Shown: one piece after another, positions 1-58,093 of the stretch
How positions within the stretch are numbered: the first letter of the stretch is position 1
How the letters are laid out: each line of letters starts with the position of its first letter
Assembly (NCBI RefSeq): GCF_037975245.1
Contig: NC_092568.1
Location: 6,989,501-7,053,500 of the forward strand
DNA: 64,000 nucleotides
Source: Apostichopus japonicus
Taxonomy: Eukaryota; Echinodermata; Holothuroidea; Aspidochirotida; Stichopodidae
Reading direction: 5' to 3'
The notes under the pieces: generated by a model
Databases searched by the model: none
What the model was told of the DNA's origin: nothing
The model's input: the letters and a program-made list of their open reading frames with translations, nothing else
Made by a program: the position numbers and the translations under genes

Positions 1-2288
1 AGGTTGGCTATAAACATCAAAGAGAGGAGAGAGGAGGTTTGGTAGAGGCGAGTAATGCAGCTTTTGAGAGAAATGTCTACGACCCTCATAACACAGCAAG
101 GGCAAACTGAATTGACTTTCTACATTCTCATCTCAAAACAACAAACTACACTACGGCCATCCAAATCCATTTCCACCAAACACCAACCCTGCCCCCCCAC
201 CTTTTCTATCTCTCTACCCACCAGTCATTTCACCTTTATAAATCACATCATTAACCCAGTTTGTGTCTATTAATCTGTTTTGAGGATATACAAATAGCAC
301 ATTTCTTCATGTATGCAGCAGAATGATATTACTTTTGTACTACTACTACTACTAATACTACTACTACTTCTACTACTATTACTACTAAGACTACTACTAC
401 TACTACTTCTACTACTACTACTTCTACTACTACTACTACTACTACAACTACTAGATATCATGAGTATTAATACTCTCAATACTCCACACATACCTCTTTT
501 CTTATGCTGTCAGCCGCATTCTTGGCCGTTATTTTTAGGCCAGTGTTGTCCGTTACGTTCTGTCTGACGATGATACTACCAGCTGAGAACTATATGAGAA
601 GAGAAGACATTCAGGACTCAATAACAATCAATAACGATGTTTGATTAATTAATTTTGTTAGGATGATATTAAAAATACCAGAGGATAAAAAGTAAAATGG
701 AAATTGTCTAAAATCATGAGCATCAAAAATGTCAATTAGGTATGTTATCATGTCATTTAGCCTAGAACAAACATTCCCACCAAAATTCAGACAACGCCTT
801 ACACCACGGCTATCCGTTATCATGTTTTCCAGTTCATGACTCAGGCAATGGCAATCTTTTCAAGGCCCCTTAATTGGCGGAGAGCATCAATGTGACCCTT
901 TGGATAACATGCAACACTATTTTACGGTCCTTCATAAATTTGTAATGCATTTAAATTCTGTTTTTTTTTGTACGCCATAAAGTCTGATGTTTCCCTATCA
1001 ATTGTTGTATTCTGAGGGACTGATTTAATCGCAGGGATGAGCCTGTGGTAAAAAACAAAATCACAGAACTTTGCTCCACTTTGCATTTGCTACAGTGTGT
1101 TAGGATAATAGTTTTTGTCCCAGAGGTAGAAAAGAAATCACGGATATTCCGCGAATTCGAGGAAAAATCTCATGCCTGTAATTGTCTGTGTGTAAGACTT
1201 AAGTCTAGTAGTTCAGTCACATCATTTGGTGAGCCTCAGATGTGGTAAAAATGGACATTTATCAAAAAAATTTGAAAAGGGGATCATAAGGAGCAACATA
1301 GAACACTAGCAGTGCTTTACAACAGTCTATTATATGCAAATTAGTTTTATTGTTCCTAAAAGTCAACTTTTCAGGGTCCAGTATATGACATCAAAGGATT
1401 ATAGGAATAAATACAATTCAAATATGAAGCACACTTGAGGAAGTGACTTCAAACGACGAACGAACCAAAAAGTTACTCACTTCAAAATCAAGGAAGACGG
1501 TTTCGACTAGAGAACTCGACGATTGTATCAGAGCTTGTTTCAAAGCACTAACGACAAGAAAGAGAGAGAAAGAAAGAAAAGCAGGGAAAATGACAGAAAT
1601 GTATTTAAAACATTATTTTAAAAGGGTGTCATTGCTCAAGAAATGCACTTATTAAACAAGTACCCCCCAAACCCTCTTCTCCAAAAAAAATCAAGAAAAA
1701 AAAAATGGAAAGAAAAATTCCACTTCTCTTTCCTGCAATTATTCTCTAACTTTACACATTAGTATCTTTCCCTGATGGAGCCTGATGAAAAACATTTTTG
1801 GGTGCCGAAAATGACACAACTTAATATAATTTGTTTTTTAAACTTTTTGACTCTTTTTAACATTGCAAGCAGGCAATCTGCCTGTCACTTATTTCCCAGG
1901 CATTGAAAATCAAATCACAATTTAGTTGATATAGTCTACAAAAATGACTTTCATCGACACTGCTGTGAAGTCAACAAAGTTAGTTGTAGTTTGCACATGA
2001 CACAACTCGTCAGTGAGCTTGTCGACAGGGGAGTATAGGCCCATTACATTTGTTTTGGGTTGAGAAACTATAACTCTTATTGTGTTCGTACGAAACACTT
2101 ATGCACTTAGGTAGGTCCTTGAGTGCAACGCAAGTGGCCAATTTCCTCAAAAAAGAGGTAATATAGAAATGAAATTAGGTGTGAAATGCACCCAGATTAT
2201 TTTAATCTCAAGAAAGAAAAAAAATATACCATTAAATTCTTAACGATAACAATATGAACTAAAAAGTTAATATTACTTAACAACTTAC
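1..2288. other. no gene seen, one microsatellite
   Basis: Apart from the (CTA)n tract this stretch is AT-rich with homopolymer runs and no exon that I can defend on either strand. It may be 3' intron or untranslated sequence of the mosaic gene. Confidence 0.4.
337..453. repeat. (CTA)n microsatellite
   Basis: Interrupted CTA/TAC triplets over about 115 bp. It gives poly-Leu or poly-Ser open frames that are not genes. Confidence 0.95.
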
Positions 2289-2353
2289 TTTGCAAATTCT
2301 GTTTCTAGTCCTGAGATATCTTCGTACTTTCCAGACAGTGTGTAAGTTACCTC
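2289..2353 (-). CDS. possible further 3' exon of the mosaic gene
   Basis: A 65-nt segment between TCCTGCAG-type acceptor and GTAAGT donor. In phase 0 it reads EVTYTLSGKYEDISGLETEF followed by AK, loosely reminiscent of part of a SEA domain. Phase 0 does not join directly to exon 35 (phase 1), so a linking exon would be needed. In phase 1 it is also open but looks random. Confidence 0.3.
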
Positions 2354-2417
2354 CTGCACAAGTCTGATATTAAAATAACAGCAAAAGAGACTATTATAGA
2401 AACAGAATATAATTCAT

Positions 2418-2757
2418 ATACCATATGGCACCATACCAAGTGCCATTATACCAAGTGGTAACATACCATGCTGTGCAATACCATTTGACAAATATCATAT
2501 GGTGCCATACCATGTGGTGGCATACCATATGGTGCCATACAGTGTGCGTGTGATACCATTAGTATGGTACCATGTGTTGCGGTACCATGTGGCATGGTAC
2601 CATGTGGTTTCATACCATGTGGGGAAGTACCATGTGGTGCCATACCATGTGGTCTTGTATCATGTGGGAAAGTACCATGTGGTGCCACCCCATGTGGTGT
2701 TGTATCATGTGGGACAAAACCATGTGGGTAAGTACCATGTGGTGCCACACCACGTGA
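2418..2757. repeat. 15-bp minisatellite with CATGTG core
   Basis: Degenerate tandem units of the form TACCATGTGGTGCCA, about 20 copies. The unit contains a CATGTG or CATATG core in most copies. Confidence 0.9.
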
Positions 2758-3311
2758 AAACAAACTGAACTTGAATACTTAAACTACAAGTTCACTATTA
2801 GAGCAATATATCAAAGACAAAATGGGATTAGGTGGATTCATCATACACCTGGGAAATAACAGAATATGTTCAATAATGCTGGAGAAGCTTAAGAAATAAG
2901 GTTTATTAAAAAAAAAATGGACACTGACTGAATAGCTTAGATTAGGTATATAATTATAATTTTACAAACATGCTATTATGCAAGATATGACTTTACTTAC
3001 ACTGTTGGTTGAGTCAAAGAGCACACAAATGGTTGTAGCATGAAGGGGAAGAAAAGAGTAGATATATGATTAATGTGAAAATTTACTTGACAATAATGTA
3101 AAAATAATATCAGACATTCAATCCTTTTCTGAAAATAGGTACAACAACTTGTTTTATCAACTGCTGCAATACAGGGTTTTCAATTCATGCAGCAAACAGT
3201 AGCTCTTAAAAAAACCTAAGAAATTTCATACAATTGCAAATTATATTAAAATACAGTCAGTTTTTTTCTTTCTGTAATAACAAGTTTTATATAAAATATA
3301 GTAATACTTTA

Positions 3312-3560
3312 AATAGACATTTTTCAACATAGTATCCTGACATCTCATATTGCTGTGAGCTAATGCCTACACACATGTTTGGAGCCAGAATCACTTGCTC
3401 GATCAATCGACCTACCAAACAACCGATCAATCAATCAATTAATCCATCGATATGAAGCAAGCACACTACACCATGAAATAAACTAGCGTTGCTGTTGAAC
3501 TCATAAACACTGGCCATTTTCTCTCAGATTGCAATAAAATATTCCGAGCGACAAGTTTCT
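3312..3560. repeat. diverged dispersed repeat, copy 1
   Basis: It shares order and words with 4680-4860: a TAGTATC..GACATCTCATA block, a ACACATGT.TGGAGC block and ATGAAATAAACTAGC, then AACACTGG. Confidence 0.6.
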
Positions 3561-3824
3561 TGCAAACAAACCATACTCTAAACTGACAGTTATCGGATTG
3601 AAATGTTTTAAAAGAGTGTGTCTATTTCAGGTTCATGAAAAGGGTGCAATATCCACTCCTCCAAAATCTCTAAAACGTAATTACTACGCTCTGACTATTT
3701 CCCTTTATAAGCAAACCACATACTAGAATTCAACTAGGATTTCATATGAAGGATTCTCGATGACTTTTCTGTCGGGCCATGCAGAGAGAAACATTGGTTG
3801 AACCAAAATCTCATTGTACCTATA

Positions 3825-4071
3825 GAGTATGTATTGTATGTATTTGTATGTATTTTAGATGCTCCTGCAAGCAGGAACTTGCGAAGAAGCCTCATTGGCT
3901 CATCAAAGCCGCAAGCTGACCACAGTCAGTCTCCTACATTCATATTTAACGTCCATGATTATGAATTATCAACAATTCTGTAACTGGACGACATACATTC
4001 ATCTTGGAGTGACTCGAACTGGGGACCTTATGATTGGAAGGCATCAGTGTTAACCACTGAGCTATCACTCC
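3825..4071 (-). mobile_element. tRNA-derived SINE
   Basis: The minus strand opens with a tRNA-like head with perfect 7-bp ends GGAGTGA / TCACTCC, A-box TAGCTCAGTGG and B-box AGTTCGAGTC. The head is only 66 nt. A body with CAAGTTCCTGCTTGCAGGAG and an ATACATACAA-type tail follow. This is a SINE, not a working tRNA gene. Confidence 0.7.
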
Positions 4072-4380
4072 ACAACAGGTGCAATGTAGGCTGGTAAGGT
4101 GTTCAAGTCTAAGGTGCAGAGGGCCCGCAGATCCCATTAGCACATGACGTTGGGCCGATTTTTTCAGTGGGTCTGATTGGTATCTTTTTCTAAACATGCC
4201 AAATATTTTATTTCACATTTTTCTAGACAAAGATAAGTATTTTGAACTCAAAAGAGTATAGAATTAAGTCTTTTGCAATCTTCTAAAAGATATATAAACA
4301 AACTTTAGATAAATTCATCCAAATTTCATAGCATGCCACATTTTGAATTTTTCCCTGTTCCTTCACATATTCACACTCAC

Positions 4381-49924
<45,544 letters not shown>

Positions 49925-50820
49925 TTTGGGATCGTCGGTGGTACACTGAAGGGATCGTAGGTGGTACAATGAAGGGATCGTAGGTGGTACATCGAAGGGA
50001 TCGTAGGTGGCACACTGTTCAAAGGGGTCGTAGGTGGCACACTGAAGGGATCGTAGGTGGCACACTGAAGGAATCGTAGGTGGCACACTGAAAGGACCGT
50101 AGGTGGCACACTGAAGGGATCGTAGGTAGCACACTGAAAGGATCGTAGGTGGCACACTGAAGGAATCGTAGGTGGCACACTGAAGGGATCGTAGGTGGCA
50201 CACTGAAGGAATCGTAGGTGGTACATCGAAGGGATCGTAGGTGGCACACTGTTCAAAGGGGTCGTAGGTGGCACTCTGAAGGGATCGTAGTTGGCACACT
50301 GAAGGGATCGTAGGTGGCACACTGAAAGGACCGTAGGTGGCACACTGAAGGGATCGTAGGTAGCACACTGAAGGGATCGTAGGTGGCACACTGAAGGGAT
50401 CGTAGGTAGCACACTGAAGGAATCGTAGGTGGTACATCGAAGGGATCGTAGGTGGCACACTGTTCAAAGGGGTCGTAGGTGGCACACTGAAGGGATCGTA
50501 GTTGGCACACTGAAGGGATCGTAGGTGGCACACTGAAAGGACCGTAGGTGGCACACTGAAGGGATCGTAGGTGGCACACTGAAGGGATCGTAGGTGGCAC
50601 ACTGAAGGAATCGTAGGTGGCACACTGAAGGGATCGTAGGTGGCACACTGAAGGGATCGTAGGTGGCACACTAAAGGGATCGTAGGTGGCACACTGAAGG
50701 AATCGTAGGTGGCACACTGAAGGGATCGTAGGTGGCACACTGAAGGGATAGTAGGTGGCACACTGAAGGGATCGTAGGTGGCACACTGAAGGGATTGTAG
50801 GTGGCACACTGAAGGAATGG
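49925..50820. repeat. 23-bp satellite, about 39 copies
   Basis: Unit GGGATCGTAGGTGGCACACTGAA-type (23 bp). Variant units with TGTTCAAAGGGG (50017, 50251, 50462), always next to a GGTACATCGAAGG variant, recur 234 and 211 bp apart, so there is higher-order structure. Stop-free in all minus-strand frames; the 315-residue frame is spurious. Confidence 0.96.
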
Positions 50821-51047
50821 GTTTCGTTTCATACTAACAACGAATAGTTTTTTAAAGGGACATGTAACGGATGGGCGTTGTGATACGAGATCATTGTGAT
50901 TATACTGTACATTGTTTATATTAATATGGAACAACCTCAAATATAGGCCTAGATATAATCTATCAAAATATATCTAGGAGCCCCCTCGGGTATCAATCAC
51001 ACACGCCATCAATGATTCGGGGGGTGGGAGGTGGAGAAACGAAATTG

Positions 51048-51415
51048 ATCAACGAGCTGGATCATCGCTTAAACTTTGATACTTTTTGACCGGATGTTTG
51101 ATTAAGCTAGTGAACATCACATAACAAGCTTAAAAGTCAAAGGCTAGTCGAAAACGTTCAAAAATCAACGAGCTGGCTTTTTTCGCTTAAACTTTGTTCA
51201 ATGATACGTTTTGGCCGGATGTCTGTTCAAGCTAGGTTACATCACATAACAAGCTAAGAAGTCAAAGGTTAGTCGAAAACGTTCAAAAATCAACGAGCTG
51301 GCTTTTTTTCGCTTAAACTTTGTTCAATGATACGTTTTGGCCGGATGTCTGTTCAAGCTAATGAACATCACATAACAAGCTTAGAAGTCAAAGGCTAGTC
51401 GAATACGTTCAAACT
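51048..51415. repeat. ~120-bp tandem repeat, three copies
   Basis: ATCAACGAGCTGG at 51048, 51164 and 51289 begins units with GCTTAAACTTTG, GGCCGGATGT, CATCACATAACAAGCT and AGTCAAAGG.TAGTCGAA. Confidence 0.9.
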
Positions 51416-52609
51416 CTGCGTCACAAATAGCTATTGCAGTAAATGTCCTAAAATACTATAGCGATCAAAATGTGCTTTCAACCGTGACAACTCAGATAGC
51501 TCAGGTGCCGGTTTGTACTTGTTACACCTATAGTTAACCAGACAATACCGTATTCACGCTGTCACTAGGCAACCCAATTCATTAGGCATTTGCTGTATAA
51601 GCAAGAAATATTTACCAAATTTGTCAACGTACGCTGTTTGTTCACCCCAAATTCTTTACAAACAGTTGACGCCTACAATATTGTCGCCTTTATATGTACA
51701 AGTTACAAGTATTCCAATCAGACTATATAACATGCGGTAAGCATTGCCTTATATGGACATACACTAATAGCTTAAATTACAAAATATCGATTAAGACTGA
51801 TCAACTTATAGGCGAGAATCGGACCTGTTATTCGAGTACAACAGAACAGTACAATTCCATATCTTAATGAGCAAAGTAAGATGCCATTTAAGGCACTAAG
51901 CGTCGGATACAAGTCTTAGGCAAGCATGAGTACAGGTCCTCTAGCCTAGGAAGCCGGTGGAGTTCTTGCGTATTAAACCCCTCATTGTGGGGGTGGGATG
52001 GGGTGGGGTGGGGAGGGACAGCACAGTCACCGCCGGGGTGGGCTGTTGTTAAGGTGTTTTTCTTGGCGAGAGTAATCTGGGGCATCCTCCCTCTCCGGCT
52101 AAAGGCAAGCTCTCTCCGACATTGCCTAACGTTCCCTTATCTTGTTTCTTGCTTTTTTTTTTTTTTTATCTTCTTCCATCTGTTTAAAGTAACCGACTGA
52201 GTGATTTTTTGTTTTTTCCAATATCATTTGCTTTTCGCTCTTTCCCACAATCTTTTCCTACATGTAGGCTCTAACAGGATTATATTCCCCATTTCAAGTA
52301 CATTTAACTATTAAAGTTTGAATACGTCGACATATATGTAAAATATGGGATTTCTGGGTACTATGGTCGTACTTTCGTACAAAAAAAAAGAAAACCGAAG
52401 AAGAAAAGGGGGTTTAGAACATGTAATGCATGTTGCCTCTTCTCACCATTCCCCCTCCCGCCCCCCCTCCCCAAACATGTCCCTCTTGGACACCATTCCT
52501 TCTCAAACTGAACGCGAACTGGTCTATATGGCTCTGGCTGTACTAAATTAAAGAAGTTCCAGGCGAGCTGAAAGAGTTCCAACTCAATTTCGTGTTTTCA
52601 CATTAAAAG
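51416..52609. other. intergenic, nothing recognised
   Basis: Includes a GGGGTGGGATGGGGTGGGGT tract near 51990 and a T-rich run near 52155. No gene seen. Confidence 0.4.
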
Positions 52610-53060
52610 CATTTTCCGGTGGCTAAAGTTGATTGCTGAACAAATTGCTGGAAATTGTCTGAATCTAAAGTCTCTGAAAACCACATCCTCTTAGCAGTTT
52701 GTATTGCCAAAAAATTAATGTTCAAAATTTAGTGATATTTTGTAACTGCATCCACAAACAAGAAGAATAATTCTGAAAAAGATACATTTTGATGAAATTC
52801 TAAGTACAGAGAACTTTGGTAGCTATGCAAACATTCCAAATGAAATTAGTTTTCAAGGATAAATCAACAAGAAGATTATAATAGCCTTAGAAGTTAAAGC
52901 TTCCATAGAGCATTTGACAAGATGATATCACAGACCCCTACTACTGTGATCCAACTTCCTGGAGTTTTAAACAGTCAAACTAGGTTACATTCAGTCAACT
53001 ATATCTCGAGACTCGAGCTAGGGGCATGATTCTGAGATGGTGGTTTCCTTTCATAACGAT
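52610..53060. repeat. dispersed repeat, copy 2
   Basis: Diverged match to 22080-22510, ending in similar GATAATGAGATGG / GATTCTGAGATGG words. Identity unknown. Confidence 0.65.
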
Positions 53061-53189
53061 TTATTGGAATTTAAAGCTACTATAGAACCAGAATACAATA
53101 TTCATTGTGGTTTCGATGAATGTATCATGAGCAAATTTCTTCATGAATCTGACGTAATGTATAGTGATGGTGTACAACATACATGATCT

Positions 53190-54090
53190 TAGTTATACAA
53201 TGGAAAGCAGTGTGATGTGACAAACAATTAATTCACAATGGCACAGGCTGTCCTGAAATGACCATTGACCACAACAACAGGCTTCTTGTACTAAATGTGA
53301 AAGATATATCAACATACTAAATATGACATCTATCCTTGTTGAAATATTGTGTAAAACATGTTTTTCACAATTTGACCCCTGATGATTGACCTCCGCCCGC
53401 AACATTAGGCATCTTGTACTCAACGTGGTACAAATAAATACCAAACATGCGATCTGTCCAAGCTTCCCTTGCGAAATTATGTTTAGGAAGGTGTTAGTGT
53501 AGAGAGACAGGTAAGAGGGGGAGTGAAGTAAATGTTTGGCATTTGTTGACTTCAAATGACCTTTGACCTCCACCAAAAGCAATAATAGACTCCTTAAATT
53601 TGATATGGTACATCTACAAACCAAATATGAGATCTATCCAAGGCTCCCTTCTTGCAATATGTTTACAAGGCTTTCACGATTTGACCTGTTGTAAGAGGGG
53701 GAGTGAAGTAAATGTTTGGCATTTGTTGACTTCAAATGACCTTTGACCTCCACCAAAAGCAATAATAGACTCCTTAAATTTGATATGGTACATCTACAAA
53801 CCAAATATGAGATCTATCCAAGGCTCCCTTCTTGCAATATGTTTACAAGGCTTTCACGATTTGACCTGTTGTCCCCAAATGACATTTGACCTGCGCCAAA
53901 ATCAATAGGTTTCTTTGACTCAGTGTTATACACCTTCATACCAAGTATGAGATCTGCCTTAGCTTCCCTTCTTGAGATATCGTGTTTACAAGGTTTATAC
54001 AATTTGACCCCTGGTAACCCCAAATGACCTTTGACCTCCACAAAAAACACTAGGCTTCATGTATTTAATGTGGTACTTCTACACACCAAA
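53190..54090. repeat. GACCTTTGACC family repeat, several units
   Basis: Units of about 180 bp each carrying AAATGACCTTTGACCTCCAC, a TTTGATATGGTACATCTACA-like block, ACCAAATATGAGATCTATCC and GTTTACAAGG. The two central units are identical. Confidence 0.85.
53511..53870. repeat. exact 180-bp tandem duplication
   Basis: 53511-53690 and 53691-53870 appear identical base for base, while the flanking units of the same family are well diverged. Confidence 0.93.
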
Positions 54091-55507
54091 TATGAATTGG
54101 TCCGTCCTTCATTTCTTGAAATATCGTGTTTTCTGGGCGTCACAAACGCCATACTGAATGGAAAGGTTACGATTATCATCGAAACAAAGAACAAATACCC
54201 CAGACATCATCTACAATGGCCTGACATGCGTTTCCAAAACTTAACCTATATGTACAGTGTTTTATTTATGTTTCGATCTATAGGCAACAAATGCATCGAA
54301 TCATAATGGAAATGAAAGTTACTTTGGGGATTAAACAGTGTTATTAGGTGTGTTTTTTTTTTAAATAAAGCCAAAGATAAACATTTCCTTGGAAACTGTC
54401 AGTAAATGGCGAACGAAAATATACATTTTCTTTTCGTTTGGTAAACCGAGCAACGTTTCCATAAATAAAAAAATGGCCGATAAAACATACACACGGAAAA
54501 AGGAAAGACGTAAACATCGCTTTGTAAATGACACAAAAAGTATTTATTTACACAATCATGAGATTGCCCCCTGTAATCATTACACATTACAGCTCTTCCT
54601 GGATGTCTGGAAAGGTAAATTGGTAAAAAAAACAAAGTAGGGATTGTACAAAATACACAAATGTTTATGTGTGTATATTTGGGTGAGTGAGGACAATGTC
54701 ATTGAGAGCCTGGCCAGGTCCTGGGGACAATTACATCGTTAAGTACCTTAGTTTGATGTCTGATTTTTCCTTAATGAAATGAAACTAAGAATATGTTATT
54801 CATTATCCAATTTTTTCATGGGCCAACCTTATTCATCCTGGACTTCCCCCTCGAAAGGTTTGGGGGTGGGGGGGGGGAGGGGTGGGGGAGAGGACATAAC
54901 TAAAAGTTAACATAATATGAAAATTTACATCCCTTTTTTGTCTGACCTCAAAGGTCTTATTTGTAAGAAAATAATGGCATTAGAATTAAAGAAGTTTCCT
55001 TGGTGACATCACACAATAGAAGAACATACTAGAATCTAGTTTGGTACTATGTCTACACATCTATGTCTTTTTTCTTCATTAATTAATCAATCAATCAATA
55101 TGAATCTCTAAAATTCTGCCTCTGAAGTTAATGGAGATCCTGCACATTTGGTTTTACAGAATACAAACCAAATTTCCAAATGTCATTCAAAGTCTGTTTT
55201 ACAGACTTCACCTCAAGTCACAAACATTATAATTGAAAGTAAAACTGTGAGTGAATGGACAATTTCCCAGTCAGTTTTTCCGGAGTTCATTTACTTAGGT
55301 ATACTTTACAAATATTTAAAAAAAAAAAATCAGAATTTCTCATTTTGAAAGCTCTTCCCTGCTGCTGTTGGCTGGGTTGTATCGAATGAAACTGGGGGAT
55401 GATCCCTGGTTACAGGGTATGCAAGGTACTGTGGCTTCTGACTGATCCCCCTCTGCCCCCCTCCCCCCAGCAAAGTAATGTCTATATAGGGATCACCACC
55501 AACTCAG
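54091..55507. other. intergenic, nothing recognised
   Basis: Short open frames without recognisable products; G-rich run near 54862. No gene seen. Confidence 0.4.
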
Positions 55508-55580
55508 GGATGGATATCTCAGTAGGTAAAGCAAGGGGCTACTGATCCAGAGGTAACTGGTTAAAGTTCCATTTTTAGCC
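55508..55580 (+). mobile_element. tRNA-like SINE head
   Basis: GGATGGATATCTCAGTAGGT start and TTAAAGTTCC T-arm-like part in 73 nt, similar in plan to the element at 29119-29192 (shared GGATAT.TCAGT, CCAGAGGT.ACTGG and TAGCC). Too degraded for a tRNA gene. Confidence 0.5.
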
Positions 55581-57874
55581 ATGAGTTTCATTGCTCTTTT
55601 CTACTATAAATAAGCTAATCAAATTTCTTTGAACCCTGTCGTAGTATCAGGATTTCAATATCTTTAAATTTATCAAATTATAAACATAATTGATCTCGTC
55701 AACAGATGAAACTTAACTGTCTTTTTTTCCCTGCAAATTTGACTCCACTAATTTTCCTTTATTTTCCATCACTGAAACATGGAATATTATGTATGCTCTT
55801 CTTTTCCCACCACTCGGTGATATGCACGCTGCTTTTCAACAACATAAACCTTTGGAGCTAATTGAATCTTCTTTTATACAAACTTAAACAAAAATCTTTT
55901 AATTTTTGTGAGTTTTTTTTTTTGACTTTTCTAAAGCATCTCAACAAACATGAAACTATCACGATACTTTTCTTATCAAAGCATCAGAATAAGAGCACCC
56001 ACAATGAAATAGGGTGGGGGAGGTGGGTGGGGGCAAGCCCCTTTTGAAAACTTGAATTAGTTGCAGAAATAACTTTACTCAAAAAAAGGTACGAAATTCA
56101 AATATTTAGCACCCATTGTTCATAGATATCCCTGACTGATGTGCCGCTGTCTAGGTAGTAAATTTTGTTTATCTACCAATGCTCCCCCCAACCCCCCCCC
56201 CCCCGGCTCCGCTGTCCCTAAAATAATTGATTCACCAAAGTTGTATATAAATTGCACGACTGTAAAGTGTTTAATTTATTAAACTTAAATATTACCTACT
56301 TTGCATACAGGAAGTGGGACCTAAATTGTTATTGCCATGAAATACTGGGGATAATTTTACACCTCCTGTCACCTTGTTTACACAAGAAGAAAAGAAAATT
56401 CCAAAAAGTTGGCACAGACCATAACACTAGGAATGAGAAAGAAATTTAGTGTGAAATTGGTAGTGGGTTCGGGTATAAAGTAAACAGTGATACTATTTGA
56501 ATACCTGCATTTAACTTTACAAAACGGTACAAAATAAACTGTCACCAGGTGGTAATTCCTATTAATAGAGTAAGTCCTACCACTACCCATTGCATACCAC
56601 TACCTACATTCCTACCATTACCCATTGCATTTCCTAATGATATATCATTTTCCACTTTGTTTAACTATTTGACAAAATAACAATGAATTTAGAAATGAAA
56701 ACTGAAAGTGAACAAATGGACCGTTTTGAGAGTCAATGTTTGCGAGGACGTAATAAAAAAAGGAGTGAATAAAAATGGCCGAAATGTTCGAAAGGCAAAC
56801 AAAACAAAAAATGTGGGAAAAGTAATTGGCTGTGAGACGTCAGGTGAAAACTACCATCATGTATCATGTTAGTCCTTGGACAAATATTTTGTCTTTCCTT
56901 TGATGCTCCATTTCATTCTCTGTCTCTATCTCCCTGAATTCATGTTATCCTCTGTTGCCTAGTAACATCGCTCTTCGTGTAAGTCGGTCATTTTCCATCG
57001 GATGTCTCAAGACTTTGTGATTTCCTCTGTGCCTCCCTTTGCTTTGATGGTAGCCGTGCTGGAAAGAGGCGAGAAAGTTTATTTCATCATTACACTGCAG
57101 CTATGAACATCTTGCATATTTCAGACAATTCATATCCTGAAGACTCTCTCTATTATAAATCCGCATGACGAAGGCTAAAGTCGAGCAAAGTATGTCTTCC
57201 CGATGACCTGGAGTTTTCTTATCAGTGTTGTGTGAATAGCAAAGATGATTGTCAGAAAATATCATTCTGTAATGGAATGTCTTCACTATGTGTGTGTGTG
57301 TATTCCTTTTTACTTCCTATTCACTGAATGAACATCAGAGAATCCTAAAAGGGGAGGTGGGGAGGGGGGAGGGGGACTCTGATTGGCTGATAATGTCTTT
57401 TTCCATTTCAGGGCATCTGTGGTGATTAATGTTTAAATGACATTTAAAGTTTTGTCAGTTTCTCTTATTACCTGAGAAAAAATTGATAAACTGTCCACAG
57501 TCCAACTTTCTGTCAAGCAAATACCATTTATAGGACTTGTAAATCCATTTTTTCTTTTGCTTATTGCCATTTGTCTCTGACAATACCTGCCTTGGTTCTG
57601 AGTCTTATGTCCAGAGTAAAGTGACTAAAGTCCATCGCATATTTCATGCTATCAAAAGTTGTGGTGTGTCTATACATTCATATAAGCATTTCATTTGAAG
57701 GAAAGAGCAATAGCTACTTTTTTTTGATAAGATCTCAAATATCCATTGTGGGATTTTTCTTCCAATGTATTATCACTTCAGTCGTAACCACTGGAGAGAA
57801 ACATTAATGCTATGCAATGATAAATGGAAGATACTGAAATGTTTTACATGAGATTTTAAAATCAGGACAGTCGC
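55581..57874. other. intergenic and AQR 3' UTR side
   Basis: AT-rich, with no exon seen on either strand. The part next to 57874 is probably AQR 3' UTR. Confidence 0.4.
57078..57083 (-). promoter_or_regulatory. AQR: candidate AQR polyadenylation signal
   Basis: AATAAA on the minus strand lies about 790 nt after the AQR stop codon. It is the best canonical hexamer I noticed on that side, but the distance is long and variant signals nearer the stop are possible. Confidence 0.25.
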
Positions 57875-58093
57875 TTACTCTTCCCCCTCCGAATCACTGC
57901 TGTCTACTCCGGGGTGTTCGGGCATCTTGCTGGAATCCTCCTCCTTCACAGCCGCCTGGCTTGTTTCCACTGCTTCCATCTTGTCCTCTTCCATGGGTGT
58001 ATTGTCCCCCTCCTCTGGGTCTCCAGGAGGTTTGACCTGTGGGGGTCCTCTCCTCTTTGGTGGTTTGCTGAGAAAAGCATGTCTTCTTTCAAA
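57875..58093 (-). CDS. AQR: AQR terminal coding exon, acidic tail
   Basis: The exon opens [20 protein letters not shown] and runs through Glu/Asp-rich sequence with [13 protein letters not shown], ending SDSEGEE and TAA at 57877-57875. The acceptor is a T-rich tract ending in TTTTAG. An acidic low-complexity tail is expected for AQR, whose C-terminus is poorly conserved. The exact residues here are not alignable by eye to vertebrates, so the call rests on phase continuity with the preceding exon and on the tail's character. Confidence 0.85.
   Translation of the reverse strand, partial: FERRHAFLSKPPKRRGPPQVKPPGDPEEGDNTPMEEDKMEAVETSQAAVKEEDSSKMPEHPGVDSSDSEGEE

Noticed and set aside
2995-3060. 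Exon ending at a strong GTAAGT and reading ATTICVLFDSTNS
   Set aside because: An in-frame TAA lies just upstream and there is no AG acceptor between it and the reading, so it cannot be spliced in.
3998-4071. Functional tRNA gene
   Set aside because: A perfect acceptor stem but only 66 nt, poor anticodon arm, and a SINE body attached.
53193-53624. 143-residue minus-strand frame with repeated EVKGHLK
   Set aside because: It is the reverse reading of the TGACCTTTGACCTC repeat.
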